Part shown: positions 5,405 through 7,088 of the stretch, piece by piece
Layout: each line of letters starts with the position of its first letter
Position numbering within the stretch: the stretch's first letter is position 1
Source: RHKX01 sp035695265
GTDB taxonomy: Bacteria; Actinomycetota; Thermoleophilia; Solirubrobacterales; 70-9
Assembly (NCBI GenBank): GCA_035695265.1
Contig: DASSEM010000173.1
Span: 1-7,088 of the forward strand
Direction: 5' to 3'
DNA length: 7,088 bases
The notes under the pieces: model-generated
The model's database searches: none
What the model was told of the DNA's origin: nothing
The model's input: only the letters and a program-made list of their open reading frames with translations
Program-made: the position numbers and the translations under genes

Positions 5405-6405
5405 CCCCTCCGCCCGCGAGACGACAGTTCCGTCCCCGGGGGGGACGCTTCGGTCGTCTCGCGGAGCCGGCGCAGCTCGGTCACCAGCGCCGTGTGGTCG
5501 GCGAGGTCGTCCCAGACGAATCGGAGGCAGCGGATCCCGACGGCCGCGAGCCGGCGGTCGCGGCGACGGTCGCGGCGGAACTGTTGGCGCCCGTTGTGGA
5601 ACTGGTAGCCGTCAGCCTCGACGACGAGCCGTAACCCCGGCCAGTAGAAATCGACCTCGATCGAGCCGCCGGGGAGCGCGATCGAGTGGTTGACGAGCGG
5701 GTCGGGCAGTCCGGCCGCCCGGGTGATCGGCAAGAAGCGACGTTCGAACTCGCTGCGGAAGCGGGGACCGCTTTCGATCATCGCTGCCAATCCCTGGCGG
5801 AGCCGGCGCACGCCTCGATGTCCGGCGTTCCGTGCCATTACGTCCTCGATCGCGACCAGGTCGAAGAAGCCGAGGATCTCGGTCTGTTCGAGCGCTCCGG
5901 TCAGAGCGCCGGGTCGCGCGGCAGCGATGTCGAGGATGGTTCGTGCGACCGACGTGCAGGGGATCTGGTGATGCCTCGCGCGGTCGTTGTCAGTGAGCGT
6001 CGGCGCGAGGGTGCGAATGCCCGGCCGTCTGACCCTCTGTGGCGTTGCAACGTCGATGCGTCCGCTTGCGTTCGCGATCAGGCCGTAATGGGCTCCGGCC
6101 GACGGCCCGGCGAGCAGCGACCCCGGTCCACAAGCGAGTACGGCGGCCATCCAGTTCCCCTCCCGCGACAGGGGCGCCGGCCCGAGCGCGTAAACGCCGC
6201 GGTGAGTCGGATGAAGGCGTGCGGTCGCGATGAGCGAGCGAATCCCCGAAGCCGAGAAGCCACAGCTGATCGCCTGCTCCAGCGCCACCACACCGTGCTG
6301 CCGTCGAGCGATCTCCGCCAGCGCCCGCCAGTCGCGAGACGACGGTTCCGTCCTCCCGGGGGACGGAAGTGTCGTCTCGTGGTGGGAGGGGCGAAGCGGC
6401 TGCAT
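5401..6405 (-). CDS. AbiEi-type winged-helix plus DUF559 endonuclease-like protein
   Basis: This 334-residue protein belongs to a group that is abundant in actinobacteria. The N-terminal part (about 26-75, EIARRQHGVVALEQAI through HRGVYALG) is the winged-helix domain of AbiEi-type antitoxin/regulator proteins. The C-terminal part (about 215-312) is DUF559, a Vsr-like PD-(D/E)XK nuclease fold. It shows Glu219/Glu221 (SEFERRF), Asp252 (IEVDFYW), the core LVVEADGYQFH with Glu263 and Asp265, and the trailing strand GIRCLRFVWDDL (290-301). Nuclease activity is not demonstrated for this type. No AbiEii-like toxin gene is adjacent. Both ends are odd: residues 10-25 (ETTLPSPGRTEPSSRD) and 315-331 (RETTEASPPGTELSSRG) are encoded by two copies of one palindromic hairpin. 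The ATG at 6405 directly abuts a GGAGG, too close for normal initiation, so the exact start is uncertain. It lies 70 nt downstream of the WS/DGAT gene, same strand. Confidence 0.85.
   Translation of the reverse strand: MQPLRPSHHETTLPSPGRTEPSSRDWRALAEIARRQHGVVALEQAISCGFSASGIRSLIATARLHPTHRGVYALGPAPLSREGNWMAAVLACGPGSLLAGPSAGAHYGLIANASGRIDVATPQRVRRPGIRTLAPTLTDNDRARHHQIPCTSVARTILDIAAARPGALTGALEQTEILGFFDLVAIEDVMARNAGHRGVRRLRQGLAAMIESGPRFRSEFERRFLPITRAAGLPDPLVNHSIALPGGSIEVDFYWPGLRLVVEADGYQFHNGRQQFRRDRRRDRRLAAVGIRCLRFVWDDLADHTALVTELRRLRETTEASPPGTELSSRGRRG
5415..5463. repeat. Palindromic hairpin element, copy A
   Basis: Arms CGCGAGACGAC (5415-5425) and GTCGTCTCGCG (5453-5463) pair perfectly, with one further C-G pair outside. 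After an unpaired stretch, an inner stem CGTCCCC/GGGGACG closes on a GGG loop. It matches copy B at 39 of 49 positions in the same orientation, with no gaps. It lies 11 nt after the LLM stop codon and inside the last codons of the DUF559 gene. It might slow or end transcription of the LLM gene, but there is no T tract. Confidence 0.85.
6333..6381. repeat. Palindromic hairpin element, copy B
   Basis: The 49 bases fold into a nearly continuous stem. CGCGAGACGAC (6333-6343) pairs with GTCGTCTCGTG (6371-6381) with one G.T pair. The inner TTCCGTCC (6346-6353) pairs with GGACGGAA (6361-6368), around a three-base loop at 6356-6358. It lies within codons 9-25 of the DUF559 gene. It is more completely paired than copy A, 869 bp away. 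Confidence 0.88.
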
Positions 6406-6441
6406 CCTCCAAAGCGTGGCGCGCTTCCAGTCGCAGGTGGT

Positions 6442-6456
6442 CCTCCTTCGTGGAGG
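6442..6456 (-). promoter_or_regulatory. Small hairpin with SD-like arm upstream of DUF559
   Basis: On the minus strand CCTCC (6456-6452) and GGAGG (6446-6442) form a 5-bp stem over a five-base loop. The same CCTCC could instead pair with the GGAGG at 6410-6406 next to the DUF559 ATG. A translation switch is possible but speculative; the stem is short. Confidence 0.25.
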
Positions 6457-6475
6457 TTTCCGGGCGTCGGTGTGA

Positions 6476-7088
6476 CTACTTCGTCAACGCGGCGATCTCG
6501 GACTCGATGAAGCCGGCGACGGCGTCGAGGTCGGACATGCGGTCGCGGTCGCCGGCGAGGCCGAAGAAGAGGCCGCCGTCGTAGCTGATCACGCCGATCG
6601 AGAGCGCTCGGCGCTGCGGCGAGAGCGGCACGAACGGGTTGATCGCCACGAGTCGGCGACCGAGCAGGTAGACCGGCATCGGCGGGCCCGGGACGTTCGA
6701 GATCACGAGGTTCCACGACAGCCGCTTGGGAACCATGCGGCCGACCGGCGTGGCGCCGCCCGCGGCGCCGATCGAGCCGAGGACCCGGCTCACCGTCGGT
6801 GGGACCCAGCCCGACGCCTCGATCACCATCGACGCCGCCCGCGCCGCCTCGGATTCCTTCAGCCGCGCCGTCGTCGCGTGGATCAGCCGCAGCCGCTCGC
6901 GGGGTTCGGGCTCGGCGAGCGGCAGCGGGACGATCAGCGTCGTGATCCGGTTACCGAGCGCGAGCTCCTCGTCGGCCTTTCGGATGCTCATCGGGACCAG
7001 CGCCGAGAAGTGGTTGGGGATCTCTGCGCCGCGCGCCTCGAACAGTCGCCGCAATGCTCCGGTCGAGATCGCGAGAACGGCGTCGTTG
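6476..7088 (-). CDS. WS/DGAT-type acyltransferase, C-terminal part (cut by window edge)
   Basis: The reverse strand is open from the window end to a TAG at 6476, showing the last 203 residues or so. This is the C-terminal (DUF1298-type) half of a wax ester synthase/diacylglycerol acyltransferase, the enzyme that joins acyl-CoA to long-chain alcohols or diacylglycerol and builds storage lipid in actinobacteria. Visible marks are NDAVLAISTGALRRLF at the very edge (the family's ND.VLA...GALR), VPMSIR (20 residues later), the conserved WNLVISNVPGP (visible residues 125-135), GRRLVAINPFVPLS and the closing LSIGVISYDGGLFFGLAGD. The catalytic HHxxxDG motif lies in the missing N-terminal half, so activity cannot be judged. 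A TTG inside the open frame at 7054 is not the start. Nothing links it functionally to the DUF559 gene downstream. Confidence 0.92.
   Translation of the reverse strand, partial: NDAVLAISTGALRRLFEARGAEIPNHFSALVPMSIRKADEELALGNRITTLIVPLPLAEPEPRERLRLIHATTARLKESEAARAASMVIEASGWVPPTVSRVLGSIGAAGGATPVGRMVPKRLSWNLVISNVPGPPMPVYLLGRRLVAINPFVPLSPQRRALSIGVISYDGGLFFGLAGDRDRMSDLDAVAGFIESEIAALTK

Noticed and set aside
5414..5464. Hairpin A as a standard intrinsic terminator of the LLM gene
   Set aside because: The stem is strong but no T tract follows on either strand, and the same element also occurs at the start of a coding sequence. It is kept as a repeat instead.
5686..6510. Plus-strand 274-codon frame opposite the DUF559 gene
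   Set aside because: The minus-strand reading has clear winged-helix and nuclease motifs. The plus-strand one has none and runs across the hairpin, the DUF559 leader and the end of the WS/DGAT gene.
7052..7054. TTG at 7054 as the start of the WS/DGAT gene
   Set aside because: The frame stays open to the window end with family-conserved residues (NDAVLAISTGA), so the gene extends beyond the window.
1..7088. Integrated mobile element at the two tRNA-Ser genes
   Set aside because: No integrase, transposase or duplicated tRNA 3' end was found next to either tRNA, and flanking genes have the same base composition.

Overview
This 7.1 kb window is high-GC bacterial chromosome. GC-rich third positions, an F420-type flavin enzyme, a WS/DGAT-type acyltransferase, an AbiEi/DUF559 protein and tRNAs without an encoded CCA end all point to an actinobacterium, perhaps one of the Thermoleophilia (Solirubrobacterales-like). 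That placement is inferred and not proven. The region looks like ordinary chromosomal housekeeping and accessory metabolism. I see no transposase, integrase, phage gene or CRISPR array.

Layout, left to right. (1) 1-380, minus: N-terminal part of a membrane acyltransferase-3 protein, cut by the window edge. (2) 381-667: intergenic region with two promoter-like patterns and short palindromes. (3) 668-1027, plus: small cupin, whose last codons are tandemly duplicated just after the stop. (4) 1093-1452, minus: DUF1428 (YbaA-like) protein. (5) 1554-1641, minus: tRNA-Ser(UGA). (6) 1708-3045, plus: FAD-linked sugar-lactone/alditol oxidase of the D-arabinono-1,4-lactone oxidase family, convergent with (7) 3062-4276, minus: fold-type III PLP enzyme of the amino acid deaminase/aldolase (D-threonine aldolase-like) family. 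(8) 4390-4478, plus: tRNA-Ser(GCU). (9) 4544-5404, plus: luciferase-like (LLM) F420/flavin oxidoreductase, whose stop codon overlaps that of (10) 5401-6405, minus: AbiEi-type winged-helix plus DUF559 endonuclease-like protein. (11) 6476-7088, minus: C-terminal part of a WS/DGAT-type acyltransferase, cut by the window edge.

No multi-gene pathway is evident. Most genes are single transcription units in alternating orientations. Three genes without a Shine-Dalgarno sequence (acyltransferase, lactone oxidase, aldolase) have a -10-like hexamer 8-9 nt before the ATG, which suggests leaderless mRNAs. The other genes mostly have clear AGGAG-type sites.

The most unusual structure is a pair of related 49-nt palindromic hairpins (5415-5463 and 6333-6381). 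They bracket the conserved core of the DUF559 gene and lie inside its coding ends, so both termini of the protein are encoded by copies of the same element. A nuclease-like gene framed by two copies of one hairpin resembles the layout of REP/RAYT units, although the protein family is different.
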